DNA of 64,000 bases from Paulownia fortunei (lineage: Eukaryota > Streptophyta > Magnoliopsida > Lamiales > Paulowniaceae). Each line of letters starts with the position of its first letter. The first letter of the stretch is position 1. The DNA is taken from positions 16,753,799 through 16,817,798 of the forward strand of contig CM033108.1 of the NCBI GenBank assembly GCA_019321725.1, in the 5' to 3' direction. The notes beneath the pieces are model-generated. The model made no database searches. It saw only the letters and a list, made by a program, of their open reading frames with translations, and was not told where the DNA came from. Of this stretch, positions 49,085 through 62,663 are shown one piece after another. A program made the position numbers and the translations under genes.

Positions 49085-49886
49085 ATGGTTCAAACACAAC
49101 CTCGAGTAGAATAGGTAGAGATGTTGGAGAAAGATTAAAAAAACTAACCCACCAGTGTTTGAGAATGCATTAGATCCTATAGTTGCAGAAGATTGGTTGA
49201 GAACTCTAAAAAAGATATTAGTACAGTAGAGTTGCAGAAGATTGGTTGAGAACTCTAAAAAAGATATTAGTACAGGTAGTGCTGGATATTGGTGGGATAT
49301 AATGAGGAGCATCAAAGACACCACTATCATGACTTGGGATTCAAAGAGTTATTTTGAAATAAATACATCGAAGCTTCAGTTCGTGCAATGAAGATGAATG
49401 AATTTATACCATTACGAAATAGAACTATGATAGTTGGAGAATACATTCGTAAATTTGAACGACTGTCTAGATTTGCCACACACATGGTCAACACTGATGT
49501 ATTCACAATTGAAAGATTTCTTAAAGGCTTGAGAACTGGGCTTTATAGAGATAAGAATATTGTAGGAATCCAAGGAGTGACATACTCACAAAATGTTGAG
49601 AGAGCATTAGTGGCAAAACAATCTGAACTTAGAATTTCCCATACTTAGGAGATTCAACACCAATTTAAGAAAGGACAAGGGCAACGATAGGTTGGAAATG
49701 AAAAGAAGAGACTATTTCCAATGCATAATAAAAAAGCTAAATTCCAACCAAGATAAGGGTAACAATAGTGGGATTAGAGTTAGTGTATAAAGATTGACCA
49801 AGGCAAAGGACAGATGTCATAATCCTCTTGCCTTAAATGTTGTGGTCATCACAGTGGAGTCTGTCTTATAGAAACTAGAACCTGCT
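49085..49886 (+). pseudogene. Element F gag, 5' part
   Basis: Sequence similar to element 2 gag: the P-P-V-F-E-N-A-L-D-P and W-L-R-T-L-K-K regions, then M-K-M-N-E-F-I-P-L-R-N-R and F-E-R-L-S-R-F-A-T-H-M-V at 49388-49500, F-L-K-G-L-R near 49520. It reaches the first half of the zinc knuckle (C-L-K-C-C-G-H-H-S-G) just before the inserted LTR. Frames are broken in several places. Confidence 0.85.
49181..49274 (+). repeat. Tandem duplication of 49 bases in element F gag
   Basis: GTTGCAGAAGATTGGTTGAG and the next 25 bases at 49181-49225 recur identically at 49230-49274. The duplicated segment encodes the W-L-R-T-L region. Since 49 is not a multiple of three, it shifts the frame. Confidence 0.92.
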
Positions 49887-52763
49887 TGACACAACCTCTC
49901 AAAAATATATATACATATATAGAAACAACCTGTGCAACATAGTTTGTGCATGTATGCATGTGCATAACTTTTTTTTAGCTAGTTAGTTTGACAAAATACT
50001 GATAAAAGTAAAATACTTTTACATCCTGTAATACTGTATATACATAGTTATTTGAATAATAACAAGGTCTATCAAAATCATCACAAATTTAGACTTATTT
50101 AAAATGGAGTTTTGAAAGTGATATAGAGGATAAAGTCACTAATATAATGCAATAGACTATAAAATCGAAAGCATAACCCACCAAATAGCCCAACAAATCA
50201 TCATCCATGTACATTGATCTTTGAGAGCCTGTAGGAGCCCCACTACCAGCCCAATAAACCAGAGGTCTCAAGTCTCATAATGCTCCCCGAAAATACATTA
50301 ACTACATGAGCTAATGCTCAATAAGTAAAATCATGCATGTTAAGAGTATGATATAAAATCTTATGCAACTCATCTCTAAGATATGATGCTAGAACTGTGT
50401 CATATTTGAGTACTCATAAATCAAGTCTTTATTCAAAATCACTTCGTTTTATAGGGCCCTTGGCCCATCTACTATACACTGAAAAGAGCTCTGCTTAATA
50501 TTAATAATCAAATGGCCAATAATAGATTGATACTGTCGAGTGGATCATCCTCCTGTAACCCCTAGAGGTACACCCCATGTCTTCCCATATGATCACCCAA
50601 GAAATATCCCACCCACGACATCAATCATAACAAAGGCACAGTCAAGTGGACCAACCTCTCATGACCATCCCTAGTCTTCCCTTGTGATCCACTGAGAAGT
50701 ATCCCATTTGCGGTACCTAAAATATCACATAAGTATGCCCATATGCCTCGGTGCACTAGTAGTGGCCAATAAATAACTTTATACATGAAAAATTATTTCT
50801 CAAATCATATTGTGCTTGCAAGAACCTCAACTATACCCGTATGCCATGCATGCACATGCAAATGCTCATGAATGGTGTATTCAATATGAAATGCAAGTCA
50901 TCTTGCTCTCAACATATTTTAAGAATCACAAGCCTCTTAAGGTACATAATATACTTATCATCCAATCAATTTAAATATCATCATCACATTAGATATAAAT
51001 ACTTCAAGACGTATTATGTTTATGCATTGTAGTTATAAATGGATCTTTATTTACCTTTCACTTGGTTGGTGAGTTAGTCTAGATTTATTTAGTGTTCCTC
51101 TCCAACCTTAAATGAAAAATAGCTTGTAATATTACCCAACATCAAGCACCATTCCAAATTTGACAATTTGAAAGCACAAAATCTCATACTAAGACCTTAA
51201 ACACCAAACTATCTAGGTAACAATCAAGCTTTTACAAACTAAAACCCAATATAGTCCCTCAAATACCTTAATTTCTCATCTTAGATACATGTAGACATCT
51301 TGTAATTGAAGTATTATAACTCTAATAACATGTACCTAATTGTTAGAACTCAATAGCAACATGTTTAGGTTGAAACATGATAAGTTATCAAAGGGGACTG
51401 ATTCACATTTTCATATTTTCTTGTTGTCCAATTTAGTTGCATTATAACTTTGACATCCTTAAGCATATCCAATCACTCCAAAAAATTTACCACTCCTAGT
51501 TAACATGTAGGGAAATGTAAAAATATTATAGAAGTGCAAAAATTCCCTGATTTGCCTCAGAAAAACCAGCCCCCTTATCACCACACAAAAACTGCAAGTT
51601 CTGTCATGACACTTTTGAGTGTCTATTCAAATATCAAACCATATTTCAATTTCTAACCTCTCCAAACTTACATGAATCACCTGAACTCATATATGAACAC
51701 ATATATGATGAAATATATAGGTTTTAATCAAGTTATTATACATATATGAAGTTTTAAAGACTAAAAAATCAACAAGTATATAGTTTCTATCTCTTGTGTT
51801 TTCTATTGTGATTTTGCAACTAAAAATCCTTTTTTGTGAATTATAAGACATAAATTACTTCCTAAAATGATTATAAACAACAATATTATCTTTATTAATC
51901 ATAAACCCTCAAACAATTCAAGAACTGAAATTAAAAAACATGAGTTAAGCTCACCTACGCACAATTTTAAGCTTTTACTTTGCTCCTCCTTACTCTCCTA
52001 TACTTCGTTCACTTTGTTCTTTACTTGGAATCACTTGAGAGAAACTTATAAAATCCAATATGGAGGTTTAGAAGGTGAAATAGTTCAGAAAATGGTTTTT
52101 GGTTGTGGTTCAGTTCTTAGAAATGAAGAAAAGTTGAGCTAGCAAAGCTTGAGGTGTCAAGTAGTGGTTCAATTATGATATTGTACACACCTTATACTGC
52201 TCTAGTCTGGTGTTTCTAAATATTTATTTATCTATTTACAACCTATTTTAGTTGTTGCAGAATTGGATAATAAATTCTACCTTAATATTTTAACCGTTAA
52301 TTCAATCTCCAAACCGTCAACACCCGATTCTTAAATGAGATTGTCTAGTTTGCATTTCTAAAATCATATGCACATATGGACATTGTAATATGATACTTAA
52401 ATCACATTCTATGATTTTCAATATCCCAAGTATGTTAATTTATAGGTGTATACTTTTAAAACATCTTGATCTAATTAAATCAAATCATATAAGCTTACTA
52501 GTAACACCTTTAACACCTCCAAAATTATAACATATAACCTATGAATATCCAATATGTTGACTAATCTATTCTTTTTCTTATCTAAATGTAAAATTAATGA
52601 ATTAGGTTATAAGATCTGAACCACTAATATCTTGTAATAGCATTAGAGGTCTAACGATTAACAATGCTATATAAGATGCTATGTAAATATTAAATGCAAA
52701 TTAGTATATATGTAGCAAGTAATGCATGAATCATAATGAGTAATGTGAGGCTTGGGTATTACA
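49887..52763 (-). repeat. LTR of family F, solo, inserted in element F gag
   Basis: It starts TGACACAACC and ends GGGTATTACA, homologous to 23804-25825 and to the inverse of 56256-58428. No internal region follows, and the gag zinc knuckle continues at 52764 with T-C-G-K-V-G-H-I-A-R-like coding. Flanks CTGCT and TGTGC do not match cleanly. At 2877 bases it is the longest copy of this family here. It includes the TGCACTAGTAGTGG block at about 50752. Confidence 0.88.
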
Positions 52764-55700
52764 TGTGCGGAAAGGTTGGACATATTGCCAGAACATGCTC
52801 AGATAATCCAAATCCAACAGGATAAAGAAAAGTGTCAGCTAGAGTCTTTACGATCACTAAATTAGATATTGATGTGAACCCATCAGTGGTAATATATAAA
52901 TTCTCTATCTTTAGTTTCCAACATTTATATTATTTAATTCTGGAGCTACACACTCATTTATATCCACTGAGTATGTGAAGAGGTTGGGTAGAGTACCTAA
53001 TACTGTTGAGGTCAGTTACAACGTGATAATTCCTTATGGAGATTAAAAACAAACAAACTATATTTTAAGAGATTGAGCTATTTCTATTGAAAATAGAGAA
53101 CTCTACGCTAATTTGATTATATTGACCATGAATGATTATAATATAATTTTAGATATGGATTGGTTGTCAAAGTATCACGCTATTATAGATTCTCAAAGAA
53201 AGGTAGTGACTTTTCAACCTCCTAGAGAGGAACCGTTCATCTTTATTGGAATCGTAAAAAGTTTCAAATTTTCTAATTATATCAACATTAAAAGCACAAA
53301 GATTATTAAATAGTAGTTTTGAGAGATATTTACTAAGTGTTATGAGCATTGAAGAACAACACTATCTAATCCTTAATGAACTGCCAATTGTTCGGGAGTA
53401 TCTAGAAGTATTTCATGATCCACTTCCTGGATTACCGCCAAACCGTGAGATAGAGTTTGATGTTGAACTAAATTTAGAAACACCTCCAATATCTAAAGCT
53501 CCATACCAAATGGCACCAGATGAGTTGAAAGAATTGAAGATATAAATACAGGAATTATTGGATAAAGGTTTTATTAGACTTAGCTTTTCACCATAGGGTG
53601 CAGTAATTCTATTTGTATGTAAGAAGGACGGAATGCGACTGTGTATAGACTACTGAGAGTTAAATAAAGTTACAATCAAGAATAAGTATCCTCTGCCTAG
53701 AATAAAAGATTCATTTTATTAGCTCTGTGATTTGGGTCTATGAACTGAAAATAAAAAAGGATAATATCGCCAAGATAGCATTTTGAATGATATATGGACA
53801 TTATGAGTTTTTGGTAATGCCATTTGGATTAACAAATAGTCTAGCAACTTTTATGGATTTGATGAAATGGGTATTTAAAAAATTTCTTGATAGATTTGTT
53901 ATTATGTTTATTGATGATATCTTGATTTACTTTAGCACAGAAAAAGAGTGTGGTAAACATATAAGAATGGTTTTAGAGGTTCTAAAAGAAGAAATAACTA
54001 TATGCTAAATTTAAGAAATGTGATTTTGGTTGGATCAAGTGGTATTTCTGAGATGTGTAATATCTAGAGCAGGAATAACTATAGATCCAAGTAATGTTTA
54101 GCTGGTCACAACTTACTAATGCTTCAAAAGTATGAAGTTTTCCAGGTTTAGTTAGATATTACTGTAGACTTGTGGATGGATTATCCAAGATAGCTCTTGC
54201 TTTGATAAAATTAACTAGAAAATGTGCGACATTTAGATGAATAGATACTTGTGAGAAAAGTTTTTAGGAATTGAAGAAGAGGTTAACTTCAGCTCCTATT
54301 CTTTCTATTCCATCCGATACTGAATGCTTTGTGGTTTATAGTGATGCCTTGAAAAATAGTTTGGGATGTGTATTGATGCAAATGGTAAAGTAGTTGAATA
54401 TACATCTAAATAGCTTAAAGAGTATGAAAAGAATTATCCTACACATGATTGAAAGCTTGCTGTAGTAGTGTTTGCACTTAAGTTATGAAGACATTATTTG
54501 TATGGTGAATGATGTGAGATATATATGAATTACAAGAGCATAAAATATTTCCTCACCCAAAAAGAGTTAAATATGCAACAACGAAGATAGTTGGAGTTGG
54601 TGAAAGATTATGACTTTATTATCAACTATCATCCTGGTAAGGCTAATGTTGTAACTGATGATGTGAGTAGGAAATCAACACAAAATACCACAGCTATAAC
54701 TTTGACTCTAAAACCAAAGTTAATGGAGCTACAAAAAATGGATATAGACATTGTACAATAGGGATTAGTGGAGGCCAAATTTGTAGCTTTGACACTCTAA
54801 TTGATTTTGATTGATAGAATTCAATAGGGACAATAAATTGATGAATATTTTACTAAAATGATGCAAGACATTTCTTTAGGAAAGTCTTTTGATTTTAAGA
54901 TGTCAGAGAATGGTATTTTGTGATTCCAAAGAAGACTATATGTACCTATTGTAGACAACATTTGGGAAGATATTTTGGCAGAGGCATATTCAACGCCATA
55001 GTCAGTGCATCCAGGAGCTACTAAAATGTGTAAAGATTTGATATCGCATTATTGGTGGCTAGGTATGAAAAAAAGATGTTGCTCAATTTTTAGAACAATG
55101 TTTAACATGTCAATAAATAAAGGCAGAACAACAAAGACCAGTAGGAACCTTGCAACCTTTATTTATTCTAGAATGAAAATGGAAAAGAATTACTATGGAT
55201 TTCATGTCGGGATTACCCAAAATAGTTAGAGATCAAGATGCTATTTAGGTTATCGTTGACAGGTTAACTAAATCTACTCACTTTTTTCTATTTTGTTCCA
55301 CCTATTCCATTGACCATTGTGCACAGATATATATACAGGAAGTGGTTAGACTTCACAATATACCATTATCTATTATTTCTGATAGAGATTAAGGTTTTTG
55401 TTTATGTTCTAGAAGAGTTTACATAATTATCTTTCAGTGTTACATATCATCCTTAGACTGATGGACAATAAGAACAAACAATACAAATATTAGAAGATAT
55501 GCTTAGAGCTTATGTATTATATTTTTGTGGTCAATGGAGCAAATTTTTACCTTTAGTGAAATTCTCTTATTATAATAGTTATCAATCGACTAATAGAATG
55601 GTTCCCTATGAAGTATTATATGGTAGAAAATGTGGATCTCCAGTTCATTGGGATGAGGTAGGTAAAAATAAGCTTTTGGGCTATATATGATTAAAGAAAT

Positions 55701-56225
55701 TACAGAAGCAGTAAGACTAATTAATCAATGAATGCAGACTGCCCAGAGCCGATTGAAAAGTTACGCAGATTAAAGAGAAGAATGTTAGAATTTGTATTAG
55801 AAGATCAAGTATTTTTTAAGGTATCTCCAATGAAAGGGATTATGTGGTTTGGAAAGAAAGGAAAGCTCAATCCTAGATATATAGGTCCATTTCATATTAT
55901 GGAATGAATTGGGGATGCTGCTTACAAACTCGATCTACCTGCATAAATGTCTCCAGTGCATAATGTATTTTATGTATCCATGTTAAGGAAATATATTACA
56001 AATCCATCTCATATTCTGAAGAATGAACCTATATAGCTGAAAACATATTTGAGTTATGAAGAATGACTTGTAGAGATTCTTAAATGAGAAGTAAAACAAC
56101 TCAGAAATAAAAAGATCCCATTGCTTAAATTATTATGGAGAAATCAATCAACAAAAGAAGGTATTTGGGAAAGGGAAGATTATATGAAAGTTAAGTATCT
56201 AGAGTTCTTTTGGTAAGTAAATTTC
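52764..56225 (+). pseudogene. Element F end of gag and pol, heavily decayed
   Basis: The zinc-knuckle remainder (C-G-K-V-G-H-I-A-R-T-C) opens this part. Protease has F-N-S-G-A-T-H-S-F near 52935, with the catalytic Asp changed to Asn, and I-L-D-M-D-W-L at 53150. RT has F-I-D-D-I-L-I-Y at 53907-53930. RNase H and integrase traces follow (H-P-G-A-T-K-M near 55005; Y-G-R-K-C-G-S-P-V-H-W near 55620). The tail near 56118-56216 has L-L-W-R-N-Q-S and W-E-R-E-D-Y-M. Dozens of stops and shifts exclude function. Confidence 0.85.
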
Positions 56226-56255
56226 AATGATAAAATTTTAATAAGTAAGGAAAGA

Positions 56256-58428
56256 TGTAATACCCAAGCCTTACACCACTCATTTGGCCAATATGGTTCA
56301 TGCATTACATACTACTTATATGCTATATTGCATTAACATTTACATGGCATATTATATAGCATTCTTAATCGTTAAACCTCTATTTGATATAATTTTGGAA
56401 GCGTTAAAGGTGATACTAGTAAGCTTATATGATTCGATTCAATTAGATCAAGTGTTTTAAAAGTATACATGCATAAATTAACATACTTGGGATATTTGAA
56501 ATAATATAATGTGATTTAAGAGTCATATTATAAGGTTCATATGTGCATATATTTTAGTAACACAAACTAGACAATCATTTAAGAATTGAATGTCAATTGG
56601 TTTAGAAATCGAATGAACGATTAAGAAATAAGGTTAGAATTTATTATCTGATCATATGATAATTAAAATAGGTTGTAAATAGATAAATAAATATTGAGAA
56701 ATACTAGATTGGAGTTGTATAAGGTGTGTATAATATCATATTTGAACCACCACACAATACCCCATGCTTGACATCTCATGTTTGAACACCTCTTACTTGA
56801 CACCTCATGGTTGAACACCTCAAGCTTGACACCTGTACTTAAAACCTCATAATTTGATATCACAAATGTTGCCATATTATGCTTTAACACCTCAAGTGAT
56901 GACCCCTCAAGCTACCACCTTAAGTTTTCTTCATTTCTAAGCTTTGAACCACAACCGAACACCATTTTCTGAATTATTTCACCTTCCAAACCTCCATATT
57001 GAAGTTTCTCTTAAGTGATTCCAAGTAAAGAAAAAGTGAAGAAAGCAAGGGGAAGTAAGGAAGAGTAAGTAGAAGCTTAATTTGTGCATAAGTGAGCTTA
57101 ACTCATGTTTTTTATTTCAGTTCTTGAATTGCTTGAGGGTTAATGATGTCTAAAGATTTTATTATTGTTTATAATCATTTTAGAATGTTATGTATCATCT
57201 TATAATTCATAAAATAAGGATTTTTAGTTGCAAAATCACAATAGAAATAACTAGGGACAAAAACTGTATACTTACTGATTTTTGAGTCTTTAAAGCTTTA
57301 TATATGTATAATAACTTGATTAAAACCTATATATTTCATCATATATGTGTTTATATACAATTTTAGGTGATTTATGTAACTTTGGATACGTTAGGAATTC
57401 AAATATGGTTTGATATTTGAAGAGATACTCAAAACTGTCATGATAGAACTTGCAGTTTTTGTGCTGTGATAAGGGGTTAGTTTTGCTGAGGTAAATCGGT
57501 GAGTTTTGGCAACTATATAATATGGTAACATATTTGTACATGTTATCTAAGTGTATAAAATAATTGGGAGTGATTGCATAAGCTTAAGGATGTCAAAATT
57601 ATCATGCAACTAAATTAGACAGTAAGAAAATATGAAAATGTGAATCTATCCCATTTGATAACTTAGCATGTTTCAACCTAAACTTGTTGCTATTGAGTTC
57701 TAACAAATAAGTACATGCAATTTGAGTTATAATAAATCAATCACATGAAGTTAACATGAATCTAAGATGAGACAATATTGGATTGTAGTTTGTAAAAGCT
57801 TCATTGTTATTAAAATAGTTTGGTGTTCAAGGTCTTAGTATGAAATTTTGTGCTTTCAACTTGTCAAATTGGGAATGGTGCTTGATGTTGGGTAATATTA
57901 TAAGCTATTTTTCATCTAAAGTTGGAGAGGAAGAGTAAATAAATCTGGTGAAAAGTAAGTAAAGATCCATTTGCAACTATAATGCATGAACATAGTACGT
58001 CTTGAAGTATTTATACCTAATATGTTGATGATATTTAAATTGATTGGATAAAAAGTACATTATGTACTTTAAGAGGCTCATGATTCTTGAAACATGTTGA
58101 GAGCATGATGACTTGCATTTCATATTGAATACACAATTTTATGGGCTGTGATTTTGACTCTACAGTCTATTTGTAGTATATTAATGACTTTATCCTATAT
58201 ATCACTTTCAAAACCATATTATAAATGAGTTTGAGTTTGTGATGATTTTAATAAACCTTGTTATATATGTATATACAGCGTTACAGGATGTAAAAACACT
58301 TACTTCTTATAAGTATTTTGTCAAACTAACTAGCTGGAATAAAAAAGTTATACACACGCATATATGCATAAACTATGTTGCACATGTTGTTTCCATATAT
58401 GTATATATATTTTTAGGAGGTTGTGATA
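56256..58428 (+). repeat. 3' LTR of element F
   Basis: It starts TGTAATACCC and ends GGTTGTGATA, where the terminal CA has become TA. It is homologous, inverted, to the other two F LTRs. At about 56764-56930 it has degenerate tandem copies of a CTTGACACCTCATG / TTGAACACCTC unit. Confidence 0.85.
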
Positions 58429-59879
58429 TAGAGTATCGTATCAATAGGGAGTGCGTGTGTAATTACCAACTATTGATTACCTATGCTATATTTGACCTAA
58501 CAATTATAGTGGAGATTGAATTAAGATGTAACAACTACCAAACAAAAGCAACTAAAACCTAAGAAGATTGACGGATTGAATTCAATACTAAGATGGCATT
58601 GGTTAGCCATCTTATATTGCTATGAGCCTAGTTTAATTATGATTAGGAATGATATGGATTATGTGATAGAGGGTATTTTCCATGTAATTAGTGCTCTCTC
58701 TCGAGTCAGACCAAATCTACCTTAGTAGGCCACCGGTGCCATCTCTAGTTATGGGCCATCCTACTAAGAGTGCCTCAAGCTTTGTGAATTCCACTAGATT
58801 TTGATTTTCACATATATGACTACCGCACATACCTGTGCTTATATCTCTATAGGGGTCGGTCCGTAGCATATACTACCCGATCTATTGTTACAACCTCATC
58901 TCTTGGTTTTAATTACAATAATTAAAATCAACTTGAAGTTGGCCAAGTCACAAGAAGCATTAAAAACATAGCATATGCTTATCACAATAAAAACAACATT
59001 CCAATCACACTATAAATATCAACTCATAACTCCATAGAAATAGCTTTCCAAGCCTTGACAAAAGTGAATTAGTTCATATTGAAATTAAGCAATCACCAAG
59101 TGTTTCCCAACATCATGATTCTTTCAAATTTCTCAAACTAAACAAAATGAAAGAAGAAATTAAAGTAGAAGATTACAACAACTACGTGATTCTTCACTTC
59201 TTCTTCAAAATCTTAAATGCCCAATGAAGTTCATCCTCTTTTTGTCTTCAAATCCTAAGCTCCTTGGTGTGGGTATGTGTGTGAAAAAATATAGAGGAAT
59301 CTATATTTTGGGTAGAGAGAGAATATGTGTGAGAATTTAGGTGTAGAGTGTGTGTGGGTGATGAATTATGTATTGAATGTTGTGTTGTTTAAGAAAAAAA
59401 TTGTAAGCATATGTGTTATCTCTCATTTGTGTGATTTAATGTGTGTGTGATGTATGTATTACATCTAAGGTGTGGGAAACAAGAAAGATACCAAAATGAG
59501 CCTTTTCGCCACTTGTCATCAAAATCATATTGGTGAATATTTTTTTGTTATGCATAGTGGAGTTGTGACTCAAGATTTTGAGGTCACAACTCAATACCTT
59601 ATGTTTTCTAATTTTTGCATTGGGACAACATCCTGGAATTTATAGGCTGCGCCTCAAAAAGCACTGTGCATTTGGGGGTGCGACATGAAATATATAGGCC
59701 ATGGCTCAGACCCTTTTTCCTTATTTTTTTATTTTTCATATTTCAATCTCATTTCTTCCAACTTTGTATGTACACAACATATATCACAAGATAATGTACA
59801 ATTTCATCAAATAAGAGATAAAATATCTAAATTTGTGCTTTTGAGAGTGTCAGAAATATGTCAAATTATGAGCTTGTCA
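58429..59879 (-). repeat. Second LTR of the E type (Athila/Tat-like)
   Basis: It is homologous to 25842-26790 but longer, keeping about 550 bases missing there. It ends GAGCTTGTCA at 59879. The left end is cut where the F LTR abuts it. It could be the 5' LTR of the same element whose 3' LTR is at 25826-26790, or a separate solo LTR. Confidence 0.7.
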
Positions 59880-60600
59880 CAGTGTGGCCCATAGGCGCTG
59901 CTGCGCGAGATTAATTTTCAGCTATTTTTTCCCTTTTTCTTCTTGTTTGTTTGATATTTTTCCTTTGTTTATTTTCCTATTTCCAACAAAATGCAAATAA
60001 AACCCATAAAATGCAATAAAACTACTTGAAAAATAGTAAATAATTAAGTTAAAAATAAGGATGATAATAGGAGCAGGTTTTTTCTTTACAAACATGTCCG
60101 AGGTAGGTTTTCGATTTTTTCAAACTCTCAACCCACCCTAAACCCGCTCCATTTGATTTTATTTATTTTTTAAAATTTATTATATTTATATTTTATGTGA
60201 TATTTAAAAAAATATATTTTTTCAAAAATATTGGTGCATTATTTTTAAGTAATATATTTTCTAATAATTTGAAATATTTTCTAATAGGTCTAAATTATTC
60301 AGTGGATGGGTCAAGGTCGAAGCCAAGGTTCTAAATATTCTCAGTAGGGTAGGTCTTGAATTTGGCAAACTCGGCCCCTAGCCGGAAGTACGTGAAAATT
60401 TGGTATAAAACCAACTCAACAGTTGACATTAACTATCTAGGTTGACAATTCTTTTTGTGTATTAGATACTGGATAATGATCCCATCTCTAAAAAGTGTTG
60501 TAGAAGATGAAAAAAAGAAAAAGGCTAAGAGGAAGGACAACCCTAAGGCTTGAGAATAATGCAAGTGTTGTTTTATTAGTTATAGTACATTGATGAAATT
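59880..60600. other. AT-rich repeat-like stretch, no gene seen
   Basis: No coding frame recognised. At about 60070-60150 and 60290-60380 there are segments with GAGGTAGGTTTTCGA and ACCCACCCTAAACCCGCTCC, a wording seen at the ends of some plant non-autonomous DNA transposons; I cannot delimit one here. Confidence 0.3.
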
Positions 60601-60899
60601 CTACTCATTGGGAATGATGTACGGATATTGCTGTCAACAAAGGTTTATTTTTTTATCCCAAAAAGCACCATAGAATAGTAGGGTAGCGGAAACCCCAACC
60701 TACATAAAAATCTCAATAAAGCAGTACACCTAGTTTTGCAGAAGCGAGCATAAATAAATTAGGAGTACTAATCCATACAAGTCTTTAGTAAAGAAAAATG
60801 AAGCAAATATAACAACAGCATATCCAAAGGAGCACAAAGAGGATAAGCTGCCATGTTAACATTTCAACCAAAAACAAAGAGAAGCTCCTCAACTTAACT

Positions 60900-62560
60900 T
60901 ATCTTTTTTAGGAAGAGGTTTAATTTTCATGTTTTTTAATTCTTCCTCTTCATTGATAGCTCCACTTGGTTCAACAGAATACATGTAAAAATTAAGGCCA
61001 GTAGAAGGTAAGTAGACATGTTCTTAGTTAAAAGAGCATAAGGTGGAAAGGTATAGTAAGGAGCTACCATATTGTACCACCCTCTTCAAATTCATGCCCT
61101 CCAACAAATACATCCTTATATATCAGTTTTTGGAAGCTTGTTTGAGTCCATAAATAGATCTATAAAGCTTGCTTGCCTTTTTGCTCACTTTATTTGGAAA
61201 TGAGATCCTCAAGCTATTTCATATAGATCTCTTTCTTAATATTCCCATTAAAGAAGGTGATATTCACATTCATTTGCCATATCTCATAAAATATAGCCAG
61301 TAAAATCCAAAGGCACATCAGCATCGCCACTAGTGAAAAGGTTTTCTCATAGTTAACTTTCTTGCCTTTGAGTGTGACCATTTTCTATCAATCATGCCTT
61401 ATAGGTTACTACCTCCCCATCTACTTTAATTTTGCGTATGTAGATATATTTGTAGCTAACAGAAAAAATTCGCTCCAATGGATCTACCAAGGTCTTAACC
61501 TTGTTGGAGTACATGGAGTCTGTCTCGAATCATATGGCCTCCAAATGTGTTCCCAAGTCAAAGTTTGACATCGATTCTTCATAACTCCTTCAATCAATAT
61601 CAAAATGATTATCCTTATTGCTCTCTTGCTAAAAGTTGTACCTCTCAAGTCACCTTGAGATCATTTTTGATCTCCTAAGAGGTTATGTATTAGAAGTGTC
61701 AATCACTAGTTCAAGTACCATTACCTTATGTGAGGTACTTTGTGGCTCTTGAATTCTTCAAGTTCTACAACTTTGCCCTTTCTAACTAATATAAACTTCT
61801 ACTCAATAAGGGTGGAATACTCGAAACAAACACCTTTTTTTTCAAGAGGTCATAGAAACAGTATCCTATGGATACTATTAGATAAAAAATTATATAAGAT
61901 GGACCTCTCATCCAATTTATCTCCCACGTGTTGCTTCTCAACAGCGAGGCACCCCCATTCCTAAAGGTATTTATAAGAGAGGGTTTTGTCACACCACTTC
62001 TCATATGATGTTTTGGACATGGAATTAAATGGTATTCAATACCACCGACTCCAGGGCATATCCCCAAAATGAAGAAGAAAGGATAGCGAAACTCATCATG
62101 GATCTAACTATGTCGACAGGGTTTTGTACCTTAGCTACCCTATTCAATTACGGCATGTTGGGTGGAATCCACTAAAGAGAATCTGATTCTCTTTTAAATA
62201 ATCAAGGAACTCAATGCTTGAGTATCTCAATAGATATACATAGTGGTACCTTAAATAATCATCGGTGAAGGTAATGAAGTAAGAATAGTTCCTTTGTGCA
62301 CTCTCACTTAGTAGGCCACATACATCCATATAGATCAAGTCTAAAGGATTGTTGGCTTACTCCATGAATTCTGAATCTAGACATTTTTCCCTTAAGGTAA
62401 GATTCACAATCTAACATCTCTTGCTAGTCCACAAGGTCAAGCAACTGTGCCATCTTGTGAAATATTTCCTTAGAGATATGATCTAATATAGCATGACATA
62501 AGTATGCTAAAATTTGATTATCTAATTTTCTTTCATTTCTTTATTGATTATTGAAGATGG
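60900..62560 (-). pseudogene. Degenerate Ty1/copia pol (integrase and RT)
   Basis: Read on the minus strand, about 62500-62340 resembles the pre-integrase segment. The segment 62338-62144 reads D-V-C-G-L-L-S-E-S-A and N-Y-S-Y-F-I-T-F-T-D-D-Y, the copia integrase core with its Asp residues. The frame 62067-61786 contains the later integrase part (G-Y-C-F-Y-D-L-L-K-K-K-V-F-V). About 61420-61100 retains RT wording around N-G-N-I-K-K-E-I-Y-M. Integrase before RT is the Ty1/copia order. Heavily broken; no lineage assigned. Confidence 0.8.
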
Positions 62561-62663
62561 AATTTTGGGTTGGATAGATCATTTGTCGATGTACCAACAC
62601 AAATCAAAGTAGTATGGAATATTTTCATCATTTTCATTGTTCAATTAGAACTTCTCTATGTAT

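Larger units (their letters stand above)
49085..58428 (+). mobile_element. Element F: 5'-truncated Tekay-like Ty3/gypsy element
   Basis: Plus-strand gag starts abruptly at about 49085 with no leader, primer site or 5' LTR. Gag is interrupted at 49887-52763 by an F-family LTR in the opposite orientation. Pol runs to about 56220 and the 3' LTR is 56256-58428. The whole is much more decayed than elements 2 or C. It abuts E-type sequence on both sides. Confidence 0.85.
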
